A stretch of DNA of 64,000 nucleotides from Streptomyces natalensis ATCC 27448 (GCF_000935125.1 NZ_JRKI01000017.1:124001-188000), one strand, 5' to 3'. Counted from the first letter of the stretch, positions 51,069 through 62,283 are shown. Notes: generated by a model from the sequence alone, not told the origin. Numbers and translations are program-made.

Positions 51069-51875
51069 TCACGCAGCGGAGGCGAGGACCGGGAGATAGC
51101 CGCCCGACTGACCGGCGGCGGTGGGGTGGTAGGACTCGTCGACCGGGTAGGTCACGCTGTGCAGCCAGGGGCTGCCGGAGCACAGTTCATGGCCGGAAAA
51201 GGTGGGGTTGACGTCGGCGAAGGAGAAGCCGTGGTCGGCGGCGCGCTTGGCCATGACGCCGTTGATGTCGTCGGCCGCGGCGTCTATGGCGGACCGGGAC
51301 TTCTCGGTGAGCCCGGCGACGCAGACCCCGCCGAGCTTGTAGAAGTGCGGGTAGCCCAAAACCACCACACGGGCGGACGGGGCCTTGGCCTGGATGGCGT
51401 TGTACACGGTGTCGAGCTTGCCGGGCAGCGTGGTGTCGATGTACTGGCGCGCCTGGGCGATGCGGGCCAGGCAGGCGCTCTCACCCTGGAGCGCACAGGT
51501 CGTCATGGTGTCGGCGAAACCGGCGTCATTGCCGCCGATGGTGATGCTCACCAGTCCGGTGGAGCTGTTCAGCGGGCCGAGCTGGCCGTTGACAACATCA
51601 CCCGTACGGGCGCCGGAGCAGGCGGTGAAGGAGAAGGTCGAGGGGGTGTGGGCGGCGGCCCAGAGGGCCGGGTAGGCCCTGGTGCTGCGCTTGCAGGAGC
51701 CGCTGCTGCTGTCGTAGCTGCCGGCTCCGACACCCGAGGAGTAGGAGTCACCGAGGGCCACATAGCCGGTGGCGCCGGAGAGTTGGTCGGATGCGGCGGC
51801 GCTCGCGCCGGTGAGCGTGAGCGCCGTGGTGACAAGGAAGGCGGCCCCCAGGGCCGCCGCACGGGACAGTCTCAT
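51069..51875 (-). CDS. Secreted GDSL/SGNH lipase-esterase
   Basis: A 268-residue protein with a signal peptide (about 1-28). It shows block I GDSYSSG with Ser44, block III GGNDAGF and the catalytic dyad end SYHPTAAG. Six cysteines suggest three disulfides, as in Streptomyces rimosus and scabies GDSL lipases. It hydrolyses esters outside the cell. The ATG at 51875 follows GGGAGG. Confidence 0.93.
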   Translation of the reverse strand: MRLSRAAALGAAFLVTTALTLTGASAAASDQLSGATGYVALGDSYSSGVGAGSYDSSSGSCKRSTRAYPALWAAAHTPSTFSFTACSGARTGDVVNGQLGPLNSSTGLVSITIGGNDAGFADTMTTCALQGESACLARIAQARQYIDTTLPGKLDTVYNAIQAKAPSARVVVLGYPHFYKLGGVCVAGLTEKSRSAIDAAADDINGVMAKRAADHGFSFADVNPTFSGHELCSGSPWLHSVTYPVDESYHPTAAGQSGGYLPVLASAA

Positions 51876-52020
51876 GGAACCTCCCATAGCAGGATCTCTG
51901 CCTTATTCGTGGTAGCAGGACCCCCGGAGCGCCGGAAGTGTCCATGCCAAGAATCCCTCCCGTGTCGTCCAGCATTCACGGGACATCCACCGATGTGTCC
52001 GGATCTTCACCGCGATATCT

Positions 52021-52740
52021 TCACTGCGATGTCCTTGGCGGGCCGTCCTGACGGTGGGTGAGTCCCGGTACGAGGAGCGCGGTGGCCGCGACCAGTACGG
52101 CGACGAGCAGCAGGACCAGGTGCGGGCGGGTGCCCAGTCCGATCAGCCAGGCTCCCAGCAGCGCGCCCAGGAACATCGAGGCCACCGAGGCCAGCCGGCG
52201 GGGCACGGCGTGGGTGCCGTGGCCCAGCCGTCTGTCGTGGCCGAGCGGGGAGCCGCTGAACAGGGCGGTCATCGCCCGGGTCGCCACAGTGGTGGTCAGG
52301 TCGGGAGCGCCGACCCGTATGGCGGTGACGTTGCGGACGCCCATCGCCACCGCCATCAGGCCGATGACGGTGCAGCGCCGGGCGAGCGCCGGCCCCCAGG
52401 CCGGGCCGGCCTCCCAGCCGGTCACCGCCGCGGCGGCCAGCAGCCCGGCCTCCGCCAGCAACGCCGCCGGGAACCAGTGCTGCTGACGGTCGGCCAGCGT
52501 GGCTTCCATCCGTGCGCCGAGCACCGCGCCCAGCGCGAAGGAGCCGAGCGAGACGACGGTGAGCACCACCGGGAGCCCGCCCTGCCCGGCGATACCGAAG
52601 CCGAGGAAGAGCAGATTGCCGGTCTGGGTGGCGGTGAAGACATGGCCGAGGGCCAGAAAGCTGACGGCATCGAGCACACCGGTGGCCACGGTGAGGCACA
52701 CCATGACCACCGTCAGGGCGGTTCCGCTCGGCGGCTCCAC
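52021..52740 (-). CDS. DUF1275 (YoaK-like) membrane protein
   Basis: A 239-residue protein with six spans. The signature GVLDAVSFLALGHVFTATQTGNLLFLG is at about residues 20-46, which marks DUF1275. The family's function is unsettled, and transport is suspected. The GTG at 52740 follows AAGGGAG. Confidence 0.88.
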   Translation of the reverse strand: MEPPSGTALTVVMVCLTVATGVLDAVSFLALGHVFTATQTGNLLFLGFGIAGQGGLPVVLTVVSLGSFALGAVLGARMEATLADRQQHWFPAALLAEAGLLAAAAVTGWEAGPAWGPALARRCTVIGLMAVAMGVRNVTAIRVGAPDLTTTVATRAMTALFSGSPLGHDRRLGHGTHAVPRRLASVASMFLGALLGAWLIGLGTRPHLVLLLVAVLVAATALLVPGLTHRQDGPPRTSQ

Positions 52741-52972
52741 GCGGCGGCTCCCTTCGAGCGGCGGTCACGCCGGCACAAGTGTCCGCCGGCCCGCGGCCGC
52801 CGTCCGGCCATTGCGCCGTCTGTGGGCGGCCCTCGTCCTGACGGGCCGACGGGCGCCGCGCGACATCGAGGCCCGGCTTCCGGCGCCGGGGCCGCGTGGC
52901 CGGGTTGCTCCGTCTCCGCGGAGCCGGGTTATTCCGTATACGCGGCGGGGCCGTCTGGCGGATCATGGCGGC

Positions 52973-54145
<1,173 letters not shown>

Positions 54146-54205
54146 GCGGCTGTATTCGTGAGGGGCGGCCTGCTTCACGAGCCGGCCGACGCGGTCGCCG
54201 GCCCC

Positions 54206-55333
54206 TCAGGCGGTGACCTCCACGACCAGCCGCCAGGTGCGGCGGGACGCGTCCGGGCCGGTGTGCAGCGTGCCGCCGACCAGGGCGAGGCGTTCGCGCA
54301 TCCCGGTGAGGCCGTATCCGGAGACCGGCGGGCCGGCGGTGACGAAGGCGGCGGCGCGCGGGATGTCGTTGCGCACCTCCAGGCGGACGCGGTCGGCGCC
54401 GTAGTCCAGGCCGACGGTGACGGCGCCGCCGGGTGCGTGCTTGGCGGCGTTGGTGAGCGCCTCACGGGTGACGCGGACGAGGACGACTACGGGGCCGGAG
54501 GGCAGCGGGCGCGCGGTCCCGGTGGTGGTCAGCCGCACGTCGGTGCGGTGGTCGCGGCCGAAGTCCGCCACCAGCGCGGCCAGCATGTCCGGCAGCGGGA
54601 TCACCTCGTCGCGGAGCGCGGCGACCGCGGCCGCCGCTTCGGCCAGGCCGTCGTCGGCCAGCCGGCCCGAGCGCCGGACCCGGGCCCGCGCGCCGTCGAG
54701 GTCCCCGCCCTCCAGCAGCGCATCGGCCGCCTTGAGCTGGACGGTCAACGCGCCCAGCGAATGCGCGAGCACATCGTGGATCTCCCGCGCGATACGGGCC
54801 CGCTCCCCCAGCACGGCGACCTGGGCCTGTTCCTGCTGCATCAACGTGGTCTGGTGCAGCAGCCGTTCGGCCTGGTCGGCCCGCAGCCGGTACTGCCGCT
54901 GGTTGAGGCCCAGCAGGGTCAGCAACAGCATCATGACGGCGTAGCCGGCCAGATCGCCCGGTCCGGCGCCGCCGGCCGCCGAGGTGAGCAGGGTCAGCAG
55001 CAGACAGCCGCAGAGCACCGGCCACAGGGCGGCCGCCCTCGGCCGGTGCCAGGCGGCGAACCGTCCGAGCAGCACGCTCACCAGGATCACCGCGGTGGAG
55101 TCCTGGGCCCAGCCCGCGGCCACCGCGGGCAGCAGGGCGCTGAGGAGCAGCGCGACCCCGGCCCGGCGCGGCCGGGCTGTGACGAGGAAGTGGAAGGCGA
55201 ACCAGCCGGCGCAGCAGGCGCCGTAGACCACCCACAGGGTCAGGGAGCCCTCGCGGGCGGTGGCCAGCGTGCCGGCCAGCAGACCGAAGCCGACGATCTG
55301 CATGACCACGTTCGCGGAGGCGTACCGCGTCAT
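54206..55333 (-). CDS. NarL-type sensor histidine kinase
   Basis: A 375-residue kinase with four or five membrane spans at the N-terminus, the HisKA_3 dimerisation helix with AREIHDVLAHSLG, and a short HATPase with NAAKHAPG and GYGLTGMRERL. It is typical of DesK/LiaS-like sensors that detect membrane stress. It follows a small membrane protein by 10 bp, and its probable regulator is the LuxR-type gene at 55799. Confidence 0.92.
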   Translation of the reverse strand: MTRYASANVVMQIVGFGLLAGTLATAREGSLTLWVVYGACCAGWFAFHFLVTARPRRAGVALLLSALLPAVAAGWAQDSTAVILVSVLLGRFAAWHRPRAAALWPVLCGCLLLTLLTSAAGGAGPGDLAGYAVMMLLLTLLGLNQRQYRLRADQAERLLHQTTLMQQEQAQVAVLGERARIAREIHDVLAHSLGALTVQLKAADALLEGGDLDGARARVRRSGRLADDGLAEAAAAVAALRDEVIPLPDMLAALVADFGRDHRTDVRLTTTGTARPLPSGPVVVLVRVTREALTNAAKHAPGGAVTVGLDYGADRVRLEVRNDIPRAAAFVTAGPPVSGYGLTGMRERLALVGGTLHTGPDASRRTWRLVVEVTA

Positions 55334-55343
55334 GGCCGGCCGG

Positions 55344-55574
55344 TCACCGCCGCCGGTCGCGGTGGCGCCGGCTGTCCAGGACGGTGCGGGCGAGCGGTAC
55401 GGCGTGCTCGCGCGCCCGGTTCAGCGTTTCCTGACCGGCCGTTCCCCGGCGCCTGAGGTACAGCAGCGCCGCGAAGGCGATGATGGCGAGAAGCAGGACA
55501 CCGCCCGCGATCAGGGCGAACCGTAACAGCACGAAATTCATCAGCATGTCGCCGTTCAGCGCCAAGGCCCCCAT
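55344..55574 (-). CDS. Small single-span membrane protein of the kinase operon
   Basis: A 76-residue protein with one transmembrane helix (about residues 15-40, VLLLAIIAFAALLYL) and a basic cytoplasmic tail rich in Arg. It ends 10 bp before the kinase start and is probably an accessory or sensor partner. The ATG at 55574 follows GGAGGGAG. Confidence 0.75.
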   Translation of the reverse strand: MGALALNGDMLMNFVLLRFALIAGGVLLLAIIAFAALLYLRRRGTAGQETLNRAREHAVPLARTVLDSRRHRDRRR

Positions 55575-55593
55575 GCTTTTCTCCCTCCGTTTT

Positions 55594-55665
55594 CTCTCCG
55601 GATTTCCGTCCGGATTTCCGTCCGGACGTCTTTCCGGACTTCTCTCCGGATTTTGCTCCGGCGGA
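55594..55665 (-). repeat. 12-bp tandem repeat, six copies of a TCCGGA unit
   Basis: Six consecutive 12-bp units, each centred on the palindrome TCCGGA (the last is TCCGGC), in the 5' leader of the small protein and kinase operon. The 12-bp period puts each TCCGGA near one helical turn from the next. Confidence 0.8.
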
Positions 55666-55742
55666 TTCCGGCTTTCCCGCCGGCGGATTTCGACGCTATC
55701 GCGGCGATCGGCCGCACCGGGGCGGTCCGCGGGTGGACTTCG

Positions 55743-55781
55743 GGTGGAGGCAGGTGGATTTCCCGTCCACCTGCCTCCACC
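55743..55781. terminator. Terminator after the LuxR-type regulator
   Basis: Perfect 16-bp arms (GGTGGAGGCAGGTGGA and complement) with a 7-nt loop, 18 bp after the regulator stop. Confidence 0.85.
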
Positions 55782-55798
55782 TGGCCGGTCATCCCCGG

Positions 55799-56479
<681 letters not shown>

Positions 56480-56555
56480 GGTGCCAGTGTCCCCCGCGGC
56501 GTCGATCACGGCCAAGGCGATGGCAGCACGCCCGGGAGTCGATAAATCGCTGCTG

Positions 56556-56975
56556 CTACGGCCGACTTGAGGGACCGGAGGCCGACAGCGGGCGCACATC
56601 GGACGCGCCCGTCCCCGTCGCCCCCGTCCGCGACGCCGCCTCGCGCCACACCTGCGACGCCTGCGATACGGTGACGGCGATCCGGCTGAACGGGGCGGTC
56701 GGGCGCAGCTCGATCCGGACGACGGGGCCTCGGCGCGGGGCGAGGGCCAGGAAGTCCCGTCCGTCGCGGTGGCGCCACTCCCCCAGGCAGAGGGAGCCGG
56801 GCACCTTGAGCCCCCGCACCCGAGTCCCCCGCACGGCGCGCCACCAGTCCTCCTGGACCGACACCTCCGCGACGGCCCCCAGGGGCACGCGCAGGGATCC
56901 GCGCCGGGCCACCACCCTCTCCCACCAGGCCAGACGGACCACCAGCACATCCGCCGCCAGCTCCAGCCGCGCCAT
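56556..56975 (-). CDS. Conserved hypothetical protein, possible PH-like domain
   Basis: A 139-residue protein with strands such as VLVVRLAWWERVVARRGSLRVPLGAVAEVSV at the N-terminus. The WWRAVRGTRVRGLKVPGSLCLG region suggests a small beta barrel like the bacterial PH fold. The last 40 residues are low-complexity. Function unknown. The ATG at 56975 follows AGGAGG. Confidence 0.7.
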   Translation of the reverse strand: MARLELAADVLVVRLAWWERVVARRGSLRVPLGAVAEVSVQEDWWRAVRGTRVRGLKVPGSLCLGEWRHRDGRDFLALAPRRGPVVRIELRPTAPFSRIAVTVSQASQVWREAASRTGATGTGASDVRPLSASGPSSRP

Positions 56976-57078
56976 CACCCTGCACCTCCTGGGACACCGC
57001 CGTCCGGGCCCGCCCGGCACAGCGAGGCGATCATGCCCGATGTGCCCCAGTATGCAGGGAGTGAACGCGATCAGCGCG

Positions 57079-57855
57079 TTATGCGGCGAGCCCGCGCAAC
57101 CGTATCGACAGGCAGGTGACGCAGCCCTCCAGCTTCTCGAATTCGCCGATGTCCACCAGGACCGGCCGGTAGCCGAGGCCGGCGAAGAGCTCCGCGGTGC
57201 GCGGCGCGGAGGAGGCCATCAGAAGGGCGTCGCCGCCCAGGAGGACGACGTGCGCGCCGGCCTCCTCGGGAACGGGGCGGAAGGCGGGGAAGAGGGCGGG
57301 GTCCTCGACCAGGGCGGGGTGGCCGATGACCGTGCCGTCCGGCAGGGCGGTGACCGCGGACTTCAGATGCAGCACCCGGCTGATCGGTACGGCGACGACA
57401 CGGGCCCCCAACGGTTCGAAGGCGGCGCGGAGTTGGCGTACCCCCTCGGCGTTGGTGCGGCCGCCGCGGCCGACGTACACGGTGTCGCCGATCTTGAGGA
57501 TGTCGCCGCCGTCGAGCGTGCCGGGCGCGCGGACCTCGTTGAGCGAGCAGCCCAGCGCCTCGGCGGCGCGGCGGGCGGCGGGTATCTCGGCCCGGCGCAC
57601 CTCCGCGCCCGGCCGGGCGATCAGCGCCACATTGCGGAAGACGACCATGGTGTCCTCGATGAACACCGCGTCCGGGCAGTCGTCGGCGGGCGCGACCTCG
57701 GTGGTGTGCCAACCGTGGTCCCGGAGCGTACGGACATAGCGTTCCCACTGGTCCAGGGCGAGCGCGGGGTCCACCGGGCGGCGTTCGACATGGGTGACCA
57801 GACCCTCGGCTATCCGGGGGCCGGGGCGGCGGACGAGGGCCTGGGGGCTGGGCAT
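57079..57855 (-). CDS. ddaH: Dimethylarginine dimethylaminohydrolase
   Basis: A 258-residue enzyme of the amidinotransferase fold. It shows FIEDTMVVF, GTLDGGDILKIG, RVLHLKSAV with the catalytic histidine, and VTCLSIR with the nucleophile Cys248. It hydrolyses dimethylarginine to citrulline and dimethylamine. A purine-rich tract lies upstream on the plus strand. The GntR gene precedes it in the same direction. Confidence 0.93.
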   Translation of the reverse strand: MPSPQALVRRPGPRIAEGLVTHVERRPVDPALALDQWERYVRTLRDHGWHTTEVAPADDCPDAVFIEDTMVVFRNVALIARPGAEVRRAEIPAARRAAEALGCSLNEVRAPGTLDGGDILKIGDTVYVGRGGRTNAEGVRQLRAAFEPLGARVVAVPISRVLHLKSAVTALPDGTVIGHPALVEDPALFPAFRPVPEEAGAHVVLLGGDALLMASSAPRTAELFAGLGYRPVLVDIGEFEKLEGCVTCLSIRLRGLAA

Positions 57856-57865
57856 GAGTCGCTTT

Positions 57866-57926
57866 CCTTCGGGTCGGGAGGAGAGGAGAGGACAGGGGGA
57901 GAGAGGAAGGGAGAGGCCGGGGAAGG
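57866..57926 (+). repeat. Polypurine tract upstream of ddaH
   Basis: About 60 bp almost free of pyrimidines on the plus strand (GGAGGAGAGG and GGGGGAGAGAGG runs), between the GntR stop and the ddaH start. Confidence 0.6.
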
Positions 57927-57938
57927 GGTCGGTGCGGG

Positions 57939-58328
57939 TCAGGCGTCCGTGTCGTAGGCCGCCCGCAGCGCATCGCGGACCGCGGCGAGGGCGGTGCCGT
58001 GGTCCAGGCCGAGGCGCCGGGCGCGCCGGGCGTAGATCTCGGCGGCCGCGGCGACCTCCTTGTCGGCGGCCTCGCCGGCCGCCGCGACGAAGCTGCCGTT
58101 GCGGCCGCGGGTCTCGATCACCCCGTCGCTCTCCAGGGCGCGGTAGGCCTTGGCGACGGTGTTGGCGGCCAGACTCAGCTCTTCGGCGAGCCCGCGGACG
58201 GTGGGGAGCTTGTAGCCGACGGGCAGCCGGCCGTCCCGGGCACGGTCGGCGATCTGGGTGCGTACCTGCTCGAATGGCGCGTCGGCCGCGTCCGGATCGA
58301 TGGTGATCGTGAGGGTCTGCGGGGACAC
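57939..58328 (-). CDS. YtrA-type GntR regulator
   Basis: A 129-residue regulator. It is only a winged helix (LPTVRGLAEELSLAANTVAKAYRALESDGVIETRGRNGSF) plus a short tail, as in the YtrA subfamily, which usually controls ABC transporters. None is adjacent. The GTG at 58328 follows AGGAGCG. Confidence 0.88.
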   Translation of the reverse strand: MSPQTLTITIDPDAADAPFEQVRTQIADRARDGRLPVGYKLPTVRGLAEELSLAANTVAKAYRALESDGVIETRGRNGSFVAAAGEAADKEVAAAAEIYARRARRLGLDHGTALAAVRDALRAAYDTDA

Positions 58329-58502
58329 GGTGGCGCTCCTGGTGCGGACGTCGGTGCGGGGCACCCATTGTGCGCCAGGAGCGGCCACCACGCCGGTTTT
58401 CCGGCGGTAGCCCTTTGGGGTGGTGACGGGCCGGTGTGACAGGCGGGGCCCAGGGCCTGTCCGGAGTGTGCCGCGGGCCGGCACCGACCCCTCGGACGGG
58501 TT

Positions 58503-60353
58503 CTAGAGCTCCAGGGACGTACCGGTCGTCCGGAGCCAGGCGTCGATGCCGAGGACCAGTTCGGCGCCGGGCCGGATGTCGTTGTCGGCGCCGTCGGCGG
58601 TGGCCTCGGCGGTGGCGCCGGCGTCCAGCAGCGGCCGTACGGGGGCGGTGCGGTCGGCGGTCAGGTCCCTGAGCCGGTCGCGCAGCACCTCGCTGTACCG
58701 GGGGTCCTGGGTGCTGGGGTAGGGGCTCTTGACGCGGTCGGCGACCAGGTCGGGCAGGACGTCGCGGGTGGCGGCGCGCAGCAGCGACTTCTCGCGGCCG
58801 TCGAAGGTCTTCAGGGACCAGGGGGTGTTGAAGACGTAGTCGACCAGGCGGTGGTCGCAGAACGGGACGCGGACCTCCAGGCCGACGGCCATGCTGGCGC
58901 GGTCCTTGCGGTCGAGGAGGATCTGCACGAAGCGGGTCAGATGCAGGTAGCTGATCTCGCGCATCCGGCGCTGGAGTCCGGTGTCGCCGTCCAGGTACGG
59001 GACTTCGGCGAGCGCCTCGCGGTAGCGGCGGGCCTGGTAGCCGCGCAGATCGAGCTTGTCGAGCAGGGCACGGTCCAGCAGCGCCTCGCGGGTGGCGTTG
59101 CCGCCGGTGAAGCGTCCCGACAGGCCCGCGGCGATCCACGGGAAGGTGTCGGCGTGCACGGCCTCGGGGTCGTGGAACCAGCGGTAGCCGCCGAAGATCT
59201 CGTCCGCGGACTCGCCGGAGAGGGCGACGGTCGACTGTTCCCGGACGGCCTTGAACAGCAGGTAGAGGGAGGTGTCGCCGTCACCGAAGCCGTTGGGCAG
59301 ATCGCGGGCGGCGAGGACGGCGGCGCGGTGGGCGGGGTCCATCAGGTCGGCGGTGTCCAGGACGATGTCGCGGTGGTCGGAGCGGACGTGTTCGGCCAGG
59401 GCGTGGGCGTACGGCCCGTCGGGGGTGCCGCGCAGGTCGTCGGGGGTGAAGTTCTCGGTGTAGCCGGTGAAGTCGACGGCGAAGGAGCGGACCGGGCCGC
59501 TGCCCTCCGCCGCCAGTGCCTTGGCGGAGAGCGCGGTGATGGCGGAGGAGTCCAGGCCGCCGGAGAGCAGGGTGCACAGCGGCACATCGGCGATCAGCTG
59601 GCGGGCGACGATGTCGTCGAGCAGGGCGCGGATCCGCGCAACGGTGGTGTCGCGGTCGTCGGTGTGCTCGCGGGCCGTGAGCGCCCAGTAGCGCTTGATG
59701 GTCAGGCCGCCGCGGCCCACCCGGACGATATGGCCGGGGCGCACCTCGTACATGCCCTTGTAGACGGCGTGGCCGGGGGTCTTGGTGAAGGTGATCAGTT
59801 CGGCGAGGCCCTCGGCGTCGACGGTGGGCCGTACGGAGGGGTGGGCGAGGATCGCCTTGGGTTCGGAGCCGAAGAGGACGCCGTCGGAGGTCGGGTAGTA
59901 GTAGAGCGGCTTGATCCCCATCCGGTCGCGTATCAGCAGGAGTTGTTCGGTACGCGGATCCCAGAGCGCGAAGGCGTACATACCGTTGAGGCGCTCGACG
60001 AAGCCCTCGCCCCACTGGAGGTAGGCGTGCAGGACGACTTCGGTGTCGCTGCTGGTACGGAAGGTGTGGCCGAGCCGGGTCAACTCCTCGCGCAGTTCGC
60101 GGTAGTTGTAGACCTCGCCGCTGTAGGTCGTCACGACCAGGGTGCGGCCGTCGTGCTCGACGGCCATGGGCTGTGCGCCTCCCTCGATGTCGATGACGGC
60201 GAGGCGGCGGTGGCCGAGCGCGGCGTGGGTGTCGAGCCAGATGCCCGCGGCGTCCGGCCCGCGGCGGGCCATCGTCGCGGTCATCGCCTCCAGGGTCGCC
60301 CGGCGCCCCGTCAGGTCGTTGTCGTAGGAGATCCATCCGGTGATTCCGCACAT
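58503..60353 (-). CDS. asnB: Glutamine-hydrolysing asparagine synthetase
   Basis: A 616-residue enzyme. The N-terminal Ntn glutaminase starts with Cys2 (MCGITGW). The synthetase domain has the SGGLDSS pyrophosphate loop and AVDFTGY. It makes asparagine from aspartate, ATP and glutamine, although some Streptomyces copies amidate antibiotic precursors. The ATG at 60353 follows GAGGAG. It is alone, with a GNAT gene divergent. Confidence 0.93.
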   Translation of the reverse strand: MCGITGWISYDNDLTGRRATLEAMTATMARRGPDAAGIWLDTHAALGHRRLAVIDIEGGAQPMAVEHDGRTLVVTTYSGEVYNYRELREELTRLGHTFRTSSDTEVVLHAYLQWGEGFVERLNGMYAFALWDPRTEQLLLIRDRMGIKPLYYYPTSDGVLFGSEPKAILAHPSVRPTVDAEGLAELITFTKTPGHAVYKGMYEVRPGHIVRVGRGGLTIKRYWALTAREHTDDRDTTVARIRALLDDIVARQLIADVPLCTLLSGGLDSSAITALSAKALAAEGSGPVRSFAVDFTGYTENFTPDDLRGTPDGPYAHALAEHVRSDHRDIVLDTADLMDPAHRAAVLAARDLPNGFGDGDTSLYLLFKAVREQSTVALSGESADEIFGGYRWFHDPEAVHADTFPWIAAGLSGRFTGGNATREALLDRALLDKLDLRGYQARRYREALAEVPYLDGDTGLQRRMREISYLHLTRFVQILLDRKDRASMAVGLEVRVPFCDHRLVDYVFNTPWSLKTFDGREKSLLRAATRDVLPDLVADRVKSPYPSTQDPRYSEVLRDRLRDLTADRTAPVRPLLDAGATAEATADGADNDIRPGAELVLGIDAWLRTTGTSLEL

Positions 60354-60568
60354 GGTTCGCGGCTCCTCTCCACGGTGGTGCGGCGGGCCGCCGCATCCGG
60401 CCGGCGTCACCGTACGCCCAGATAGATGCAGTGGCCACCTATTAGCCGCACAAGCCGTCCGGAATGAGCCACACCCCTGCCACACTTCGGAAAAGGGACG
60501 GCCAACTGCCCGCCGCCCAGCGGAAAAGGAGAGGCAAAACGGCCGGGGGCGGCGTACCGTCCGCGCTC

Positions 60569-61498
60569 ATGACTCTTCTCGTACGCGACTTCCGCGCCGC
60601 CGACGCCAAGGCCGTGGCGGAGTTGCAGCGTGCCGCGCTGCCCTTCATGGTCTTCACGCCGCAGGGCATCGCCTGGCAGGCGGCCGACGCGCTCCCGGAG
60701 GAGCACCTGCGGATGTTCGTCGCCGAGCTGGACGGCCGGATCGTCGGCTCGGTCAGCAGCAGGCTGTTGTGCGAGAGCAGCACCCCGGGCCAGGGCGCGG
60801 CCACCCCGAAGGTGCACCCGGACCACCGGCGCCGGGGCGCCGGCACCGCCCTGCTGACCGCGGCCGAGGAGCATCTGACGGCGGTCGGCGCCACCCACCT
60901 CTTCACCTGGGCCGTCGACGAACCCGGCCCCCTGGCCTTCGCCGAGCGCCGCGGCTACCGCCGCACCCGTTCCGCCCACTGCCTCCGCCTCGACCTCACC
61001 ACCGCCGATCTGCCGCCGCTGCCCTCCCCGCTCCCGCCCGGCGTCCGCCTGCTCACCGCCGCCGACTTCGGCGCCGACCCGCACCCCCTCTTCGCCGCCG
61101 ACGCCGAGGCCATCGCCGACGAGCCGGGCGACGTCCCCACCGACGCCCTCACCTACGACAACTGGCTGCGCACCATCTGGGAACGCCCCGATATCGACCT
61201 CGACCTGACCTCCGTGGTGACCGTCGGCGACACGGTCGCCGCCTACAGCCTGGCCGCCACCGACAACCTGGGCCGCTACTCCTCGGTCGGCACCGGCACC
61301 CGCCCCGCCTTCCGCGGCCGCGGCCTGGCCCGGCTGGCCAAGGCGCACTCCCTCCGCCGCGCCCGGGACGCCGGCTGCACCGTGGCCTTCACCGGCAACG
61401 ACGCCACCAACGCCCCGATGCTCGCCATCAACCACTCCTTCGGCTACCGGCCGTTCCTCGGGGAATGGAGGTGCGTCCGGGAGCTGGGACGGGGGTGA
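60569..61498 (+). CDS. Double-domain GNAT acetyltransferase
   Basis: A 309-residue protein with two GNAT folds. The first has VHPDHRRRGAGTALL (acetyl-CoA loop) and the second has TRPAFRGRGLARLAK. It resembles the mycothiol synthase-like group that acetylates small molecules. Substrate unknown. The ATG at 60569 has a weak ribosome site. Confidence 0.87.
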   Translation: MTLLVRDFRAADAKAVAELQRAALPFMVFTPQGIAWQAADALPEEHLRMFVAELDGRIVGSVSSRLLCESSTPGQGAATPKVHPDHRRRGAGTALLTAAEEHLTAVGATHLFTWAVDEPGPLAFAERRGYRRTRSAHCLRLDLTTADLPPLPSPLPPGVRLLTAADFGADPHPLFAADAEAIADEPGDVPTDALTYDNWLRTIWERPDIDLDLTSVVTVGDTVAAYSLAATDNLGRYSSVGTGTRPAFRGRGLARLAKAHSLRRARDAGCTVAFTGNDATNAPMLAINHSFGYRPFLGEWRCVRELGRG

Positions 61499-61591
61499 GC
61501 CGCCGGACGTGCGTCACGGGGCCGGGGCGAGCCGCCGGACGTACCTCACGGGGCCGGGGTGAGCCGCCGGACGTACCTCACGGGGCGTGGG
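61497..61591 (+). repeat. 32-bp tandem repeat, three copies, across two stop codons
   Basis: Units at 61497-61528, 61529-61560 and 61561 onwards, beginning GAGCCGCCGGACGT. The first overlaps the GNAT stop (61496-61498) and the third covers the stop of the convergent methyltransferase gene (61578-61580). Confidence 0.85.
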
Positions 61592-62192
61592 CGATCAGCA
61601 CATAGCGCTCATCGGTCACCTCCTTGCCCCACAGGACGGAATCCCCGGAGAGCGACTCCAGCTCGGTACGGACCGCCAACGGGGCCACGAGACCGGTCAG
61701 TTCGGCGCCCGGTATGCCCATGGGCTCCGCCTCGCCCCACCGTCCCTCGACCAGCACCAGCCGCCCACCGGGCACCAGCAGGCCGGCCCAGCGCCGGAGC
61801 ACGGCCGCCGGATCGGGCAGCGCCCACAGCACATGCCGCACCAGCACCGCATCGAACCGCCCCTCCCCCACGGGCGGTTCGGCGGCGTCCCCGACCAGGA
61901 ACCGGGCGTCATGCCCCGCGAGCTTGGCGCGCGCCCGCGCGACCATTCCGGCCGAGCGGTCGACGCCGGTGACCCGATGCCCCTGCTCGACGGCCAGCAG
62001 CGCCAGGCTCCCCGTACCGCACCCGAGGTCAAGTATCCGAGCGGGCCCGTCCGGCAGCCAGGACCGCAGCCGCCCGGCCCAGGCCGCCCGCACGGCGGGA
62101 TCCCGCAGCCCGTGATCGGGCTCGTCGTCGAAGCGCTCGGCGGCGGCTTCCCAGTAGGCGGCGTCGGCGGTGGGCAGATCGTTGGTGGTCAT
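61578..62192 (-). CDS. SAM-dependent methyltransferase
   Basis: A 204-residue class I methyltransferase with motif I ILDLGCGTGSLAL, motif II VTGVDRS and RFDAVLVRHVLWALPDP. The acceptor substrate is unknown. The start is ATG 62192. Its 3' end is made of the third unit of the 32-bp repeat. Confidence 0.9.
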   Translation of the reverse strand: MTTNDLPTADAAYWEAAAERFDDEPDHGLRDPAVRAAWAGRLRSWLPDGPARILDLGCGTGSLALLAVEQGHRVTGVDRSAGMVARARAKLAGHDARFLVGDAAEPPVGEGRFDAVLVRHVLWALPDPAAVLRRWAGLLVPGGRLVLVEGRWGEAEPMGIPGAELTGLVAPLAVRTELESLSGDSVLWGKEVTDERYVLIAHAP

Positions 62193-62264
62193 GTCTCGAG
62201 GGTGCCATCGACCACTGACAATGCCCGCTTTGGGCGCTCCTGCCTGTGCCCCCGCTTAGCCCTT

Positions 62265-62283
62265 CCTTAAAGCGACCATAAGG
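62265..62283. promoter_or_regulatory. Short palindrome upstream of the LPMO gene
   Basis: CCTTA and TAAGG with a 9-bp spacer, AT-rich, about 185 bp before the LPMO start. It may be a regulator site, but it is short and I do not know a matching protein. Confidence 0.3.

Noticed and set aside
61497..61591. Three 32-bp repeats considered as a CRISPR array
   Set aside because: The units are directly adjacent with no spacers, and no cas genes are present.
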